Positions 1-8,714 are shown, numbered from the stretch's first letter. The stretch: 64,000 nucleotides of DNA from Aerococcus kribbianus (GCF_026805545.1 NZ_JAPRFR010000002.1:62001-126000), one strand, 5' to 3'. Translations and numbers: made by a program. The notes: generated by a model from the sequence alone, not told the origin.

Positions 1-758
1 ATAGCTTCTTGGGTCTCAGTAAACGGAATTTCGACAAAGTTAATCCAACCACCAAAGTAAGTCAATTTTTCAGTTAAGGCTTTAGCTTTTTCCAAGGCTT
101 GAGGACTAGTATAGGGTGGTGAAGCAAAGTGAATAGCTGTCAAGCGAATTCCCCGCTTCATCGCGAGATAACCCGCTACCGGTGAGTCAATCCCACCAGA
201 TAACATTAAAACCGCGTTTTGGCTAGTTCCTACTGGCAAACCACCAATGCCTTGGATCCAGTCAAAGCTCAGCAAAAAATCTTGTTTACGAACTTTGACA
301 CGAACAGTTAAATCGGGTTGTTTCATCTTTACTTGTAAATTAGGAAATGACTCTGCTAATTGTCCTCCCAAGTCACGGTTGATGGTATTGGTGTCATAGT
401 CATAATCGTGGTCAGAACGAGAGGTAGCAACCTTAAAACTTTTAATACTTGGATTTTTTTCTAGCTCTTTTTCAACCAATTTAGTGGCATTAGTCATTAA
501 AGCAGAATAATCCCTAGGCATTTCATAGGCCAAAGAATAACTTTGAATACCAAAGACATTTCCCAATCGCATTTCAACTTCCTCTAGTGGAGCCCCATTC
601 AAATTAATAAACATAAAATCATATTCGCGTTGAATAGTGACTTGGGGATAGTCTTCCAATTGTTGTTTGATATTCCGACCCAGGGTATTAATAAAATCCT
701 TTTTATTTTTTCCTTTAGTCGATAATTCACCATAGCGAATCATAATTTTTTCTTTCAT
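1..758 (-). CDS. thiI: tRNA 4-thiouridine synthase ThiI (3' part cut by window edge)
   Basis: ThiI transfers sulfur to uridine 8 of tRNA and, in many bacteria, to the thiazole pathway. The visible product is about 252 residues: an N-terminal ferredoxin-like and THUMP region (starting MKEKIMIRYGELS), then the PP-loop ATP-binding motif SGGIDSPVAGYLAMKRG near residues 185-201. The stop codon lies beyond position 1, so the end of the PP-loop domain and any rhodanese domain cannot be seen. The ATG at 758 follows the strong ribosome site TAAGGAG. The gene starts 9 bases after the stop of a cysteine desulfurase, its expected sulfur donor, so the pair is very probably one operon. Confidence 0.95.
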   Translation of the reverse strand, partial: MKEKIMIRYGELSTKGKNKKDFINTLGRNIKQQLEDYPQVTIQREYDFMFINLNGAPLEEVEMRLGNVFGIQSYSLAYEMPRDYSALMTNATKLVEKELEKNPSIKSFKVATSRSDHDYDYDTNTINRDLGGQLAESFPNLQVKMKQPDLTVRVKVRKQDFLLSFDWIQGIGGLPVGTSQNAVLMLSGGIDSPVAGYLAMKRGIRLTAIHFASPPYTSPQALEKAKALTEKLTYFGGWINFVEIPFTETQEA

Positions 759-767
759 AAATACTCC

Positions 768-1913
768 TTACTGAATTTTTGCAAATTTGGCAACCAACTT
801 ATCCATTACTTGAAGAAAATAATCAATCTCTTCCATAGTGTTATCACTACCAAAACTCAAACGACAAGCATAAGAAGCCCAATCACCAGCTACTCCCATG
901 GCTTTAAGGGTAGAAGAAGCTTGATCAGTAGCACGACTAGAACATGCAGAAGTGGTTGAAGCATAGATTCCTTCATTTTCAAGAGCGTGTACCATGACTT
1001 CACCACGTACCCCTCTAAGAGCAAAACAGAAAACATGGGGGGCTTGATTGGGAGCAGAAAAGATTTTGAAATCAGAGTTTTTGCTCATATAAGCCCGAAT
1101 TTTTTCTTGAAATTGTTTATGATTAGCATTTTCTTGGCTAGCATTTTCCATAGTCAACCTCATGGCCTTAGCCATGGCTACAATTCCAGCTAAATTTTCG
1201 GTAGAGGACCGAAGTTGCCCTTCTTGGCCACCCCCATCCAATAAAGGACTAAGTTTACGATTAGCCTGCTTATAAAGAATACCGACACCTCGAGGACCAT
1301 TGAATTTATGCGCCGATAAAGAGAATAAATCCACCCGAGGATGAATAAGAATATCGGTAAATTTTCCTAGGCTTTGCACCCCATCAACATGGTAGTGAAT
1401 ACTAGGATAATCATTCAAAACCTCCCCAATTTCAGCAATGGGTTGAATAGCTCCTACTTCATTGTTGACTGCCATAATACTTACCAGAATAGTATCATCG
1501 CGAAGGGCTGCCCGCAAGTCATCTGCTGAGACAAGCCCTTGCTTGTTAACGGGTAAATAAGTGACATCAAAGCCTTGACGCTGCAAGTGTTCAAGTGACC
1601 GACGTACTGAGGGGTGCTCAACCTGACTACTGATGATATGACGTCCAAAATTGCCCTTTTCCATTGCCGTCCCTTTAAGAGCAAAGTTATTGGATTCCGT
1701 TCCCCCAGAAGTGAAGATAATTTCTTTGGCTTGGCAAGCAAACAGGTCAGCTATTTGCTGGCGAGCACTCTGCAAGAGTTTATTGGCTTGGTTACCCAAA
1801 TCATGCAAACTAGAAGGATTCCCATAATAGGTTTCCATAGTAGTTAACATAGATTTAAGCACCTGACTATCAAGCTTAGTTGTTGCGGAATTATCAAAAT
1901 AAATTTCGGTCAT
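768..1913 (-). CDS. iscS: Cysteine desulfurase (IscS/NifS family), sulfur donor for ThiI
   Basis: A 381-residue PLP-dependent enzyme that takes sulfur from cysteine as an enzyme-bound persulfide. It begins MTEIYFDNSATT, has the family motif TSGGTESNN (about residues 68-76), the PLP lysine in SAHKFNGPRG (Lys203) and a catalytic cysteine in TSACSSR (Cys324). Length and motifs are full. It lies directly upstream of thiI with a 9-base gap, the arrangement of the dedicated NifZ-ThiI pair of Bacillus, so tRNA thiolation is the likely job rather than general Fe-S assembly. The ATG at 1913 follows GAAAGGAAAATACTG. The gene name is by family; nifZ would be an equally fair name. Confidence 0.92.
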   Translation of the reverse strand: MTEIYFDNSATTKLDSQVLKSMLTTMETYYGNPSSLHDLGNQANKLLQSARQQIADLFACQAKEIIFTSGGTESNNFALKGTAMEKGNFGRHIISSQVEHPSVRRSLEHLQRQGFDVTYLPVNKQGLVSADDLRAALRDDTILVSIMAVNNEVGAIQPIAEIGEVLNDYPSIHYHVDGVQSLGKFTDILIHPRVDLFSLSAHKFNGPRGVGILYKQANRKLSPLLDGGGQEGQLRSSTENLAGIVAMAKAMRLTMENASQENANHKQFQEKIRAYMSKNSDFKIFSAPNQAPHVFCFALRGVRGEVMVHALENEGIYASTTSACSSRATDQASSTLKAMGVAGDWASYACRLSFGSDNTMEEIDYFLQVMDKLVAKFAKIQ

Positions 1914-1949
1914 CAGTATTTTCCTTTCTGCTTTCCTCTAAACAAGAAG

Positions 1950-1979
1950 CAACCCTCCTTGCCTAAGCTTAGAGGGTTG
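1950..1979 (-). terminator. Hairpin between ezrA and iscS
   Basis: A perfect 8-base inverted repeat, CAACCCTC and GAGGGTTG, separated by 14 bases, lies just after the ezrA stop on the minus strand. The following T-tract is weak (CTTCTTGTTT), so it may be a partial terminator that lets some transcription reach iscS-thiI. Confidence 0.5.
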
Positions 1980-1989
1980 ACTTCCAACA

Positions 1990-3711
1990 TTAAATGTTTT
2001 TATTGGCCTTATCTTCTTGGTAGAAGGCAATAATCTTATCTTTTGCTCCTGGTTCATGTTTTTCAATTTCTTGGGTCAAAAGCTCAAAAGCTTCTTGGTA
2101 CTTAAATTCCTGATGGAATAGTTGGGTGGCTCGATCAATCACTTGGCCAATTTCTGGAGAGTGTGGCCGGTAGCGATTAGCATATTGAATGGCATCTTCT
2201 GTCAAAATAGCATAATCAACAAAAGCTTCCGTTTCTTGGTCTAATTGTTCTAAGGCTTCAGCAATAGCTTGAGACAGAGCTTCAATATCATTCATATCTA
2301 ATTTTACTCGGTTCAATTTTGTAGATAATTCGACTATCTGATCATCTGTATCAAAATAACGATCTAAGAAGTCGTTAGGTAAGCCGGGGAGGTGATATTT
2401 CTCCACTGTTCGTTTAATATTGCGAATATCGAGTTCGTAAGCATAAAGATCATCTTTGGCATCACGTTCGCGTTGTCTTAGGTTAGATAGAGAAATTACA
2501 ATTTGTGTTTGACCTTTGTCAATCTCATCTAATCGCTGGTCAATTTCTTTGTATCGATTTTCCATGTCGGAGTAAGCAATAGTATGGGCGCCTAATTCTT
2601 GATTAGTGGCATCGAGATGGTCTTTTTCACGTTCAATTTGTTCCCCATATTCTTGCATTTTACCCATCTCATTTTCATAGAGAAGGTAGGATTGTGCCAC
2701 GCGATCAACTTCCAATATCCCATAACGGTTACTTTCCAAAACTTTTTCAACTTTACGTTGTAGACCGCCCTGATGTTTGCCAATATAATCCCGAGCATAA
2801 ATTTCATTTTCCATGAGTGTATAAGTTTTATCAATTTGTACTTCTGATTTTTTCATCAAACTTTTAGCTTCACTAAGATCACAATCAGCAATTGCTTGAT
2901 TAGCTTCCCCAACAAATTTTTCAGATTTGGCAATTTCTTCGTCAACAGCAACTGATTGTGGGAAGACAAAATTTTCATCTAACATTTGTTGGTAACCTGA
3001 AGCCATATCACTAAGCTGCTCTTCATATTCTTCTTTAACCTTTTGATTAAGCTCAGGTATTTCAGCCATCATGACTTCTAATTCATCAATATCAGCATTC
3101 ACCTGGTCTAAGACCTCACCGGCTTCGATAAAGTCACCCTCATTCATAATTTGATTAAACTTGGTAAAGTCTAATTCAATATATGAAAGATTTTTCTCCA
3201 AAACTTCAGCTGAAGCTCCATAATTATAAGAGTGAGCAAGTAATTGTTTACGAATAGCCGCATAGCGATCATAGCTAGAGTCATAATTTTTCTCATTAGT
3301 AGCTTCACTGTTTAGAATATCTGACAGACGTTGATTAATAGCCTTAACATTATCTTCGGTTTCATTTAATAACTCTTCAACCTTACTTGCCGTTTGCCGT
3401 GCCTTAATCAAAGAAAATTTATCAGTATCTGCTTGAGCAGTCACTAAAGCTGCTTCAATCTCAGGCAACTTATATTGGTTAACCGTTTGCCAATTTGCCT
3501 GTTCACTCTCATAAACACGTCTGGTTTTTCCAGTAACATTTTTATTACGAAGAGTAAATAATTTGTCGGCAACTGGAATCGAAATGATATCTTGTTTCCG
3601 CTCATCTAATTCCATATTTGCTTGGGTCTGCTTGCGCCCCAAAAAATATAGAAGACCATAGCCCACTAAGACAATAATAATTAAAATGAGCAAAGCAATT
3701 AAAAAATTCAC
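1990..3711 (-). CDS. ezrA: Septation ring formation regulator EzrA
   Basis: EzrA is a membrane-anchored negative regulator of FtsZ ring position and a divisome scaffold in Firmicutes. The 573-residue product has one N-terminal membrane segment (about residues 3-24, rich in Ile and Leu), a cytoplasmic start GRKQTQANMELDERKQDI, and then long Glu/Gln/Lys-rich helical stretches that predict spectrin-like coiled-coil repeats to the C-terminus. Length matches the usual 560-575. The ATG at 3711 is preceded by GGAGGAGCGC. An extended -10 promoter lies about 70 bases upstream. The ezrA-iscS-thiI order is common in Lactobacillales and related Bacilli. Confidence 0.95.
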   Translation of the reverse strand: MNFLIALLILIIIVLVGYGLLYFLGRKQTQANMELDERKQDIISIPVADKLFTLRNKNVTGKTRRVYESEQANWQTVNQYKLPEIEAALVTAQADTDKFSLIKARQTASKVEELLNETEDNVKAINQRLSDILNSEATNEKNYDSSYDRYAAIRKQLLAHSYNYGASAEVLEKNLSYIELDFTKFNQIMNEGDFIEAGEVLDQVNADIDELEVMMAEIPELNQKVKEEYEEQLSDMASGYQQMLDENFVFPQSVAVDEEIAKSEKFVGEANQAIADCDLSEAKSLMKKSEVQIDKTYTLMENEIYARDYIGKHQGGLQRKVEKVLESNRYGILEVDRVAQSYLLYENEMGKMQEYGEQIEREKDHLDATNQELGAHTIAYSDMENRYKEIDQRLDEIDKGQTQIVISLSNLRQRERDAKDDLYAYELDIRNIKRTVEKYHLPGLPNDFLDRYFDTDDQIVELSTKLNRVKLDMNDIEALSQAIAEALEQLDQETEAFVDYAILTEDAIQYANRYRPHSPEIGQVIDRATQLFHQEFKYQEAFELLTQEIEKHEPGAKDKIIAFYQEDKANKNI

Positions 3712-3778
3712 ATGCGCTCCTCCAATTCAACTTAAGTCCGGCCCTACTTCCTAGATAAAAGCCTGCCATATAGACATA

Positions 3779-3787
3779 ATTATAGCA
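3779..3787 (-). promoter_or_regulatory. Probable ezrA promoter (extended -10)
   Basis: The minus strand reads TGCTATAAT, an extended -10 element, about 70 bases before the ezrA ATG. No good -35 hexamer is seen at 17 bases, which fits an extended -10 promoter. Confidence 0.5.
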
Positions 3788-3868
3788 TAGACGCCAAGCA
3801 TAATTAAAGACATCTCATTATTTATTTGTGACCTGGCAATTGATTAACATCTTTAGACATAAAAATGC

Positions 3869-3903
3869 CCAAGTAGGAAAGCTAAGCATGCTTAACTACT
3901 TGG
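3869..3903 (-). terminator. rpsD terminator
   Basis: CCAAGTAG and CTACTTGG form a perfect 8-base stem around an inner palindrome TAAGCATGCTTA. On the minus strand the stem is followed by GCATTTTTATG, as expected for the end of the rpsD transcript. Confidence 0.7.
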
Positions 3904-3921
3904 ACAGAAAATTTATTATGA

Positions 3922-4533
3922 TTAGCCTAACTTGTTGTAGTATTCAACGATTAGGGCTTCATCAATTTCTTGGTTCATTTCGTCACGTTCTGGTAAACGT
4001 GTTAATGACCCTTCAAGTTTTTCTTCGTCGAATTGAACATATGGTACATGGCCATATAATCCTTCAACAGAATCCTTGATGATTTGTAATTCTTTAGATT
4101 TTTCGCGAACAGCGACAACTTGACCAACTTCTACATGGTAAGAAGGGATGTCAACGCGTTTACCATCCACAGTAATATGGCCATGGTTAACTAATTGACG
4201 AGCTTGACGGCGAGTAGAAGCTAATCCTAAACGGTAAACCACATTGTCTAAACGTTGTTCTAGTAAAATCATGAAGTTAACACCATGTTTACCTTCTTTG
4301 ATTTTACCAGCTTGGATAAACAAGTTAGCAAATTGTTTTTCATTCATACCGTATAGGTAACGTAATTTTTGTTTTTCTTGTAATTGTGTCCCATACTCAG
4401 ATAATTTACCACGACGGCTGTTACCGTGTTGGCCTGGAGCATAAGGGCGACGAGCTAATTCTTTACCAGTTCCAGAAAGTGAAATACCTAAACGACGAGA
4501 CACTTTCCAGCTTGGTCCTGTATAACGTGACAT
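3922..4533 (-). CDS. rpsD: 30S ribosomal protein S4
   Basis: S4 is a primary 16S rRNA-binding protein that starts assembly of the 30S body, and in Bacillus it represses its own synthesis. The product is 203 residues, the usual Gram-positive length. It begins [16 protein letters not shown] and carries the S4 RNA-binding domain from about residue 92 ([10 protein letters not shown], then [16 protein letters not shown]). It is a single-gene unit with its own consensus promoter, a structured leader of about 170 bases and its own terminator. Ribosome site GGAGGAATTTATAA precedes the ATG. Confidence 0.98.
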   Translation of the reverse strand: MSRYTGPSWKVSRRLGISLSGTGKELARRPYAPGQHGNSRRGKLSEYGTQLQEKQKLRYLYGMNEKQFANLFIQAGKIKEGKHGVNFMILLEQRLDNVVYRLGLASTRRQARQLVNHGHITVDGKRVDIPSYHVEVGQVVAVREKSKELQIIKDSVEGLYGHVPYVQFDEEKLEGSLTRLPERDEMNQEIDEALIVEYYNKLG

Positions 4534-4564
4534 TTATAAATTCCTCCATTTTATTATGATTGGA

Positions 4565-4700
4565 GTAAAATAATCACTGCCTTTGACCGCATTCGTGCAG
4601 TTCCCCTTAATTTTCTCCCCTTGCAGCCGCGGGATACTCATTCACCATTCTAGTGTTGAACTGTTGACGAGCTTGCTTCAAAGTTGCTGCATTATTTTAC
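4565..4700 (-). ncRNA. Structured rpsD leader, probable S4 autoregulatory site
   Basis: The leader between promoter and ATG is about 170 bases. Its ends are joined by a perfect 10-base long-range helix: GTAAAATAAT at the 5' side (plus-strand 4691-4700) and ATTATTTTAC at the 3' side (4565-4574), the latter ending about 30 bases before the ATG. Shorter pairings are visible inside. Bacillus S4 binds its own leader to repress translation. I infer the same here from position and architecture, since the known consensus was not searched. Confidence 0.55.
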
Positions 4701-4709
4701 ACAAAGACT

Positions 4710-4738
4710 AGAATAACCGAATCTCCTAATAATGTCAA
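4710..4738 (-). promoter_or_regulatory. rpsD promoter
   Basis: On the minus strand, TTGACA (4733-4738), a 17-base spacer and TATTCT (4710-4715). It begins directly after the mtnN stop codon, so rpsD is transcribed independently. Confidence 0.8.
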
Positions 4739-4740
4739 GG

Positions 4741-5427
4741 TTAAATTTGCGAAATAAAATCTAAGGTTAGTTTTGCTGAATTCTTACCTGCCTGATCAAT
4801 AAATTCATCAAATAAGATATTGGCATCCTGGCTGGCAGTATCAGAAATAGCTCGAATAATAAGACAAGGGATATTAAATTGATAAGCTACTTGGGCGATA
4901 GCTGCGCCTTCCATTTCCGTACATTGAGCACGCGGGAAGTCAGCCTTAATTTGTGCTAAAACTCGATTGTCGGCAATAAACGAATCACCAGTTAATACTA
5001 AGCCACTATGGACAGTATAATCATGAGATTGAAATACTTTTTCAATCGCTTGAGACCATTGTTGGCTTGTTGGATATTCTGCCGGCATTTGGGGAATTTG
5101 ACCTGGCTCATAACCAAAGGCTTGGGCATCAGCGTCATGGTACCTGGTAGCATCAGAGATAACAATATCCCCCACTGATAATTCCGGGTTAACCGCGCCT
5201 GCTGATCCTGAATTAATCAATAAATCAGGTGTTTCTTGTGCCAAGACCGTAGCTGCAATCGCGGCATTGACTTTGCCAATTCCTGATTCCACAAAAATAA
5301 TCTGATGGCCCTTAAAAGTGGCTTCCCACCAGGTCAAATGGGCTAAGTGATGTTCCTTCTCAATCATTAAATGTTTACGGTAATAGGTAATTTCTGCTTG
5401 CATAGCAGCAATTATAGCTATTTTCAT
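4741..5427 (-). CDS. mtnN: 5'-methylthioadenosine/S-adenosylhomocysteine nucleosidase
   Basis: MtnN (Pfs) cleaves methylthioadenosine and S-adenosylhomocysteine to adenine and the thio-sugar, clearing inhibitory by-products of methylation and polyamine synthesis and feeding the LuxS pathway. The 228-residue protein starts MKIAIIAAMQAEI, with the general-acid glutamate of the family in this segment. It has the phosphorylase signature NSGSAGAV, the substrate motif TEMEGAAIAQVAY and the catalytic aspartate in AISDTA. It is the last gene of a unit with the NUDIX and small membrane protein genes, only 9 bases after the latter. Confidence 0.97.
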   Translation of the reverse strand: MKIAIIAAMQAEITYYRKHLMIEKEHHLAHLTWWEATFKGHQIIFVESGIGKVNAAIAATVLAQETPDLLINSGSAGAVNPELSVGDIVISDATRYHDADAQAFGYEPGQIPQMPAEYPTSQQWSQAIEKVFQSHDYTVHSGLVLTGDSFIADNRVLAQIKADFPRAQCTEMEGAAIAQVAYQFNIPCLIIRAISDTASQDANILFDEFIDQAGKNSAKLTLDFISQI

Positions 5428-5436
5428 TTAGACCTC

Positions 5437-5937
5437 CTAAAAAAAGAAAGCAATAACAGTAAGAATTATAATTCCTAGTATCAAAACCCCGATACCAATG
5501 TTCAAGAATTGAGCCATTTTATTAGCGCCAAAATACTCTCGCCAAGAACTATCATCTTGCTTGCTTGGATTATCTTGACTATGGCGACGCTGATCAGTCG
5601 GCCTGTCTTTACTCTGTTGATCTCTCTCTACATTTGACTCAGTTTGTAGGTGAGTTTCTTGAGCGCTTTTTTTAGGCGCTTCTTCTGGATCAGAATTTTC
5701 TGCAGCCATCTTTTCTAAATAAGCTTGGATTTCTCTTTGATCAAGTTTTAATTCTCGCGTATAAAAACGGCGCTTATTGGGTTCATATTCCTTTTCCCGA
5801 TTTTTAAAGTGAAATTCTGGTATAGGTTTGCTTTGACTTGCTGACGGCTCCTTGCTGTTTCGGTTTTGAAACTTCTCCCGATTTTTTTGTTCGCGATAAG
5901 CTTTACGCGTCATAATAGTATCTTTTTTGTCAGACAT
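5437..5937 (-). CDS. Hypothetical tail-anchored protein, charged and disordered
   Basis: A 166-residue protein that I do not recognise. The first 135 residues are very polar: Lys/Arg/Glu/Gln-rich, with stretches such as REQKNREKFQNRNSK and DQQSKDRPTDQRRHSQ, so probably disordered. The last 25 residues form one membrane helix (LNIGIGVLILGIIILTVIAFFF), giving a C-terminal tail anchor with the charged part in the cytoplasm. An ATG at 5955 is also in frame, but the ATG at 5937 follows AAGGGTGACTAAA, which is the better ribosome site. It starts one base after the upstream stop and ends 9 bases before mtnN, so it is co-transcribed between them. Confidence 0.75.
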   Translation of the reverse strand: MSDKKDTIMTRKAYREQKNREKFQNRNSKEPSASQSKPIPEFHFKNREKEYEPNKRRFYTRELKLDQREIQAYLEKMAAENSDPEEAPKKSAQETHLQTESNVERDQQSKDRPTDQRRHSQDNPSKQDDSSWREYFGANKMAQFLNIGIGVLILGIIILTVIAFFF

Positions 5938-5938
5938 T

Positions 5939-6493
5939 TTAGTCACCCTTCTCATTTGCTAACCGTTGAATATCCCATTGATTAATCGCATATATGGTTT
6001 TCATATCACAAATTTCTCCTTGAGCGATCGCCGCATGGGCTTGTTCATGATTGAGATAATGTAATTCAATATGCTCATCATCGTCTTGGTCTGGTGCTTG
6101 GTCTAAGCTATAAATATTTTGGCTAGAAAAAATAGTAATTTTTTCATCTAAAAAACCAGGTGACGTATAAAAGCTATCTAACTCTTGCCAATCATTAGCT
6201 GCCAATTGTGTTTCTTCTGCTAGTTCACGCTTAGCCGCTTGTAATAAATCTTCACCAGGGTCAACCAAACCCGCAGGAATTTCTAGAATAGGCTTTTCAA
6301 TGGCCTTACGGTATTGTTTCACTAGAACAATTTGGTCATCTTGGATTGCTAATATCCCTACAGCTGGTGCGTGACGAATCACTTCACGCTTGGCATGTTG
6401 GCCATTAAAAATTTCTACAGTATGCTCTTCCAAGTCAATTAATTGACCTTGGAAAATTGTTTTCTTGTCTATAGTTTTTTCTTGAAATTTCAT
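5939..6493 (-). CDS. nudF: ADP-ribose pyrophosphatase (NUDIX hydrolase)
   Basis: NUDIX enzyme of the ADP-ribose diphosphatase type, hydrolysing ADP-ribose to AMP and ribose 5-phosphate. The product has 184 residues. The NUDIX box is GLVDPGEDLLQAAKRELAEE followed by TQL. The catalytic REL..EE is intact, but the glycine that usually closes the box is Gln. Upstream, PAVGILAIQDDQIVLVKQYR is the typical ADPRase N-terminal fold. The reading frame is open to 6514, but ATG 6493 has AAAGGAG at 8 bases and the protein then starts MKFQEKT, as in relatives. It heads the nudF-orf-mtnN unit. Confidence 0.9.
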   Translation of the reverse strand: MKFQEKTIDKKTIFQGQLIDLEEHTVEIFNGQHAKREVIRHAPAVGILAIQDDQIVLVKQYRKAIEKPILEIPAGLVDPGEDLLQAAKRELAEETQLAANDWQELDSFYTSPGFLDEKITIFSSQNIYSLDQAPDQDDDEHIELHYLNHEQAHAAIAQGEICDMKTIYAINQWDIQRLANEKGD

Positions 6494-6628
6494 GGGCTCA
6501 ACTCCTTTAATCAATGAATGTTTCTTTAATTATCTTGACCTATCATCACTCCAATTAAATCATTCCTAAGTCCGATTCATCTTCTAACTCACCTTGCTAA
6601 ACTGATATTATAGAAAGTAGGTGGTAGG

Positions 6629-7228
6629 ATGATGAAGCAAAATCCCTTGATTATTGGAGTGGGCATCATTGCAGGATTGGCCTTTTTGGGGGCCGTTCAC
6701 CAAGAGTCTCTCATAGGAATGGTTCTTGCCATTAGCGGTTTTACACTAGCCTTATTTTACTATTTTTATAGGCAAAAAGATAGTTTAGCACAAAAGCCAA
6801 CTCTTGATAATAACAAATTGACCCACTATCGGTCGCATGGCTTATCAGATCATGATATAAACTTTTTTAGACAAGAAATGCAAAAAACAACTCAGTCAAT
6901 CCATCAAATCATGACTGAAGTCAACCAAGACCGTCACTTAAAAATGCTCTTTAGTCGTCACAATGGTATCGCTCTACTCCAAAATTTTTGCCAAGCTTTA
7001 ATTCAGCAACCTGAACGCTTAAGTGATGCTTCAACCTACATTTACAAGGACTTACCTGACCTTCGAGCAGAACTGATCCACTACCACCAAATAGACTCTA
7101 AAACTATGAGTTATTATGATTGCGTCATTGCTAAACGACAAAGTAAGCAAAGAATCAACCAATACCTCAGTGACATCGCTGAGGCTTATAATTATTTTAA
7201 TAGAAAGGAAAGTCAAAATGACCAATGA
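6629..7228 (+). CDS. xpaC: XpaC-like membrane protein (5-bromo-4-chloroindolyl phosphate hydrolysis family)
   Basis: A 199-residue protein with two N-terminal membrane segments (about residues 6-24 and 28-45, ending LALFYYFYRQKDS), then a cytoplasmic helical domain rich in Gln and His. It matches the XpaC family, named for a phosphatase-like phenotype in Bacillus; no enzymatic function is established. It overlaps the following telA gene by 11 bases, the conserved xpaC-yaaN pairing of Firmicutes, so the two act together. ATG 6629 is followed by a second ATG. The ribosome site (AGGTGG) is ordinary. Confidence 0.85.
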   Translation: MMKQNPLIIGVGIIAGLAFLGAVHQESLIGMVLAISGFTLALFYYFYRQKDSLAQKPTLDNNKLTHYRSHGLSDHDINFFRQEMQKTTQSIHQIMTEVNQDRHLKMLFSRHNGIALLQNFCQALIQQPERLSDASTYIYKDLPDLRAELIHYHQIDSKTMSYYDCVIAKRQSKQRINQYLSDIAEAYNYFNRKESQNDQ

Positions 7229-8363
7229 AGATAATAAAGAATTAATTGATGACTTGTTAGCTCAACCCTTTATCGAGACTAATAATCCGTTAGATCTAGC
7301 AGATAATGATAAGCCCCAAGAAAGCCTTTATCAAGGTCTCAGCGAAAAACGGCAAAAACAAGCTCAAGCTCTAGCCAAGCAAATCGATCAAAACAATCAA
7401 GATGCCATCGTAAGTTATGGAAGCCAGGCTCAAAAGCAACTCAGCCACTTTAGTCATGAGATGATTTCCGAAGTAAAAAGCAAAGACTTAGGCGAAATTG
7501 GTGACAATTTGCGCGAGTTGATGACCCGCTTAGATAAGTCCGACCCTAAAGAATTAGCCAGCAATAACAAAGACAATCGTATCATCCGTTGGTTTAAGCA
7601 ACAAAGAGCTACGGTTTATGAGCTTAACGCTAAATATCAAGATATTGGTTATCAAATTGATCGCATTGGTGAAGCCTTAAATCAGCAAAAAAATACACTA
7701 TTAAACGATAATCAAAAGCTAGAACACCTCTACCAAGAAAATTATCAATACTTTGAAGCCTTAAATGTTTTTATTGCTGGAGCGCAATTGAAATTAGAGG
7801 AAATTCAAAAACAAGTTCTACCAGAAATGCGCCAACAACTCGACCAAGGAAAAAGTCAAATGGCTATTCAAGAAATGGCTGATTTAGAGGAATTTGCCAA
7901 TCGTTTAGAGAAACGTATTTATGATCTCCAATTATCACGGCAAATTACTATTCAACAGGCACCACAAATTCGTTTGATTCAAAACACTAACCAAAATTTA
8001 GCAGAAAAAATCCAAGCCTCAGTGAATACAGCTATTCCCTTATGGAAAAACCAGATTGCTATCCAACTTTCACTCTTCCGACAAAAGGATGCTTTGGAAG
8101 CTCAACAAGCAGTAAATAATACAACTAACCAACTACTAAGACAAAATGCTGATATGTTAGAACAATCGACCCTTGAAACGGCACGTCAAAGTGAACGCGG
8201 TATCGTTGATATTGAAAGCTTAGAACATAGCCAAGAACGACTCCTCCATACTATTGAAGAAAGTCTTAACATTCAACAAGAGGGGCGGATGAAACGAGCC
8301 GAAGCAGAAAAATCGATGCTTGAAATGGAAAAACAACTCAAAGAAAAATTATTGAATCAGTAA
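7218..8363 (+). CDS. telA: TelA family protein (toxic anion resistance)
   Basis: A 381-residue all-helical protein of the TelA/YaaN/KlaA family, first linked to tellurite resistance and later to nisin and cell-envelope stress tolerance; the biochemical role is unknown. It is rich in Gln, Glu and Leu, with the family core around IIRWFKQQRATVYELNAKYQ and the repeated Gln-rich helices that follow. No membrane segment is seen. The open frame starts at 7116, but the ATG at 7218 after AGAAAGGAAAGTCAAA gives MTNEDNKEL and an 11-base overlap with xpaC, so that start is chosen. Confidence 0.9.
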   Translation: MTNEDNKELIDDLLAQPFIETNNPLDLADNDKPQESLYQGLSEKRQKQAQALAKQIDQNNQDAIVSYGSQAQKQLSHFSHEMISEVKSKDLGEIGDNLRELMTRLDKSDPKELASNNKDNRIIRWFKQQRATVYELNAKYQDIGYQIDRIGEALNQQKNTLLNDNQKLEHLYQENYQYFEALNVFIAGAQLKLEEIQKQVLPEMRQQLDQGKSQMAIQEMADLEEFANRLEKRIYDLQLSRQITIQQAPQIRLIQNTNQNLAEKIQASVNTAIPLWKNQIAIQLSLFRQKDALEAQQAVNNTTNQLLRQNADMLEQSTLETARQSERGIVDIESLEHSQERLLHTIEESLNIQQEGRMKRAEAEKSMLEMEKQLKEKLLNQ

Positions 8364-8465
8364 AAAATAAGTCATATTATTCGTAAATATCAATCAAATG
8401 TTTTATACTATGTTTAGACGTTATGTTAAATAACTAATAATCAAAAATGAAATGGAGGCAATATT

Positions 8466-8714
8466 ATGATTTGGTCATTAATTGTTGGTGGTGTCATCGG
8501 TTGGTTAGCTGGAGCTATTCTAGGCCGCGACGTTCCCGGTGGTATTATTGGTAATATCGTTGCAGGATTAGTAGGTTCTTGGTTGGGTAACTCCTTACCA
8601 TTTGTTGCTGATCTTGGTCCTAGTGTTGGTGGAATGGTTATTATTCCTACTCTTATTGGGGCAATTTTAGTTATCGTAATTTTCTCATGGATTGCTAAAA
8701 CTTTAGCCAAATAA
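8466..8714 (+). CDS. GlsB/YeaQ/YmgE family small membrane protein
   Basis: An 82-residue, very hydrophobic protein with three predicted membrane helices and glycine-zipper character (WLAGAILGRDVPGGIIGNIV, then VAGLVGSWLGNSLP). The family is called transglycosylase-associated, but the function is unproven. In enterococci and lactococci members are stress-induced, usually beside an Asp23/Gls24 gene; none lies next to this copy. The ribosome site AATGGAGGCAATATT precedes the ATG. It is a single-gene unit with a strong terminator. Confidence 0.85.
   Translation: MIWSLIVGGVIGWLAGAILGRDVPGGIIGNIVAGLVGSWLGNSLPFVADLGPSVGGMVIIPTLIGAILVIVIFSWIAKTLAK

Noticed and set aside
3828-4079. An 83-codon plus-strand frame over the rpsD terminator and 3' end
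   Set aside because: Antisense to rpsD and its terminator hairpin.
8441-8710. An 89-codon minus-strand frame opposite the GlsB-like gene
   Set aside because: It is the antisense of a well-supported gene with a good ribosome site and shows no protein-like features (Pro/Ile/Thr-rich).
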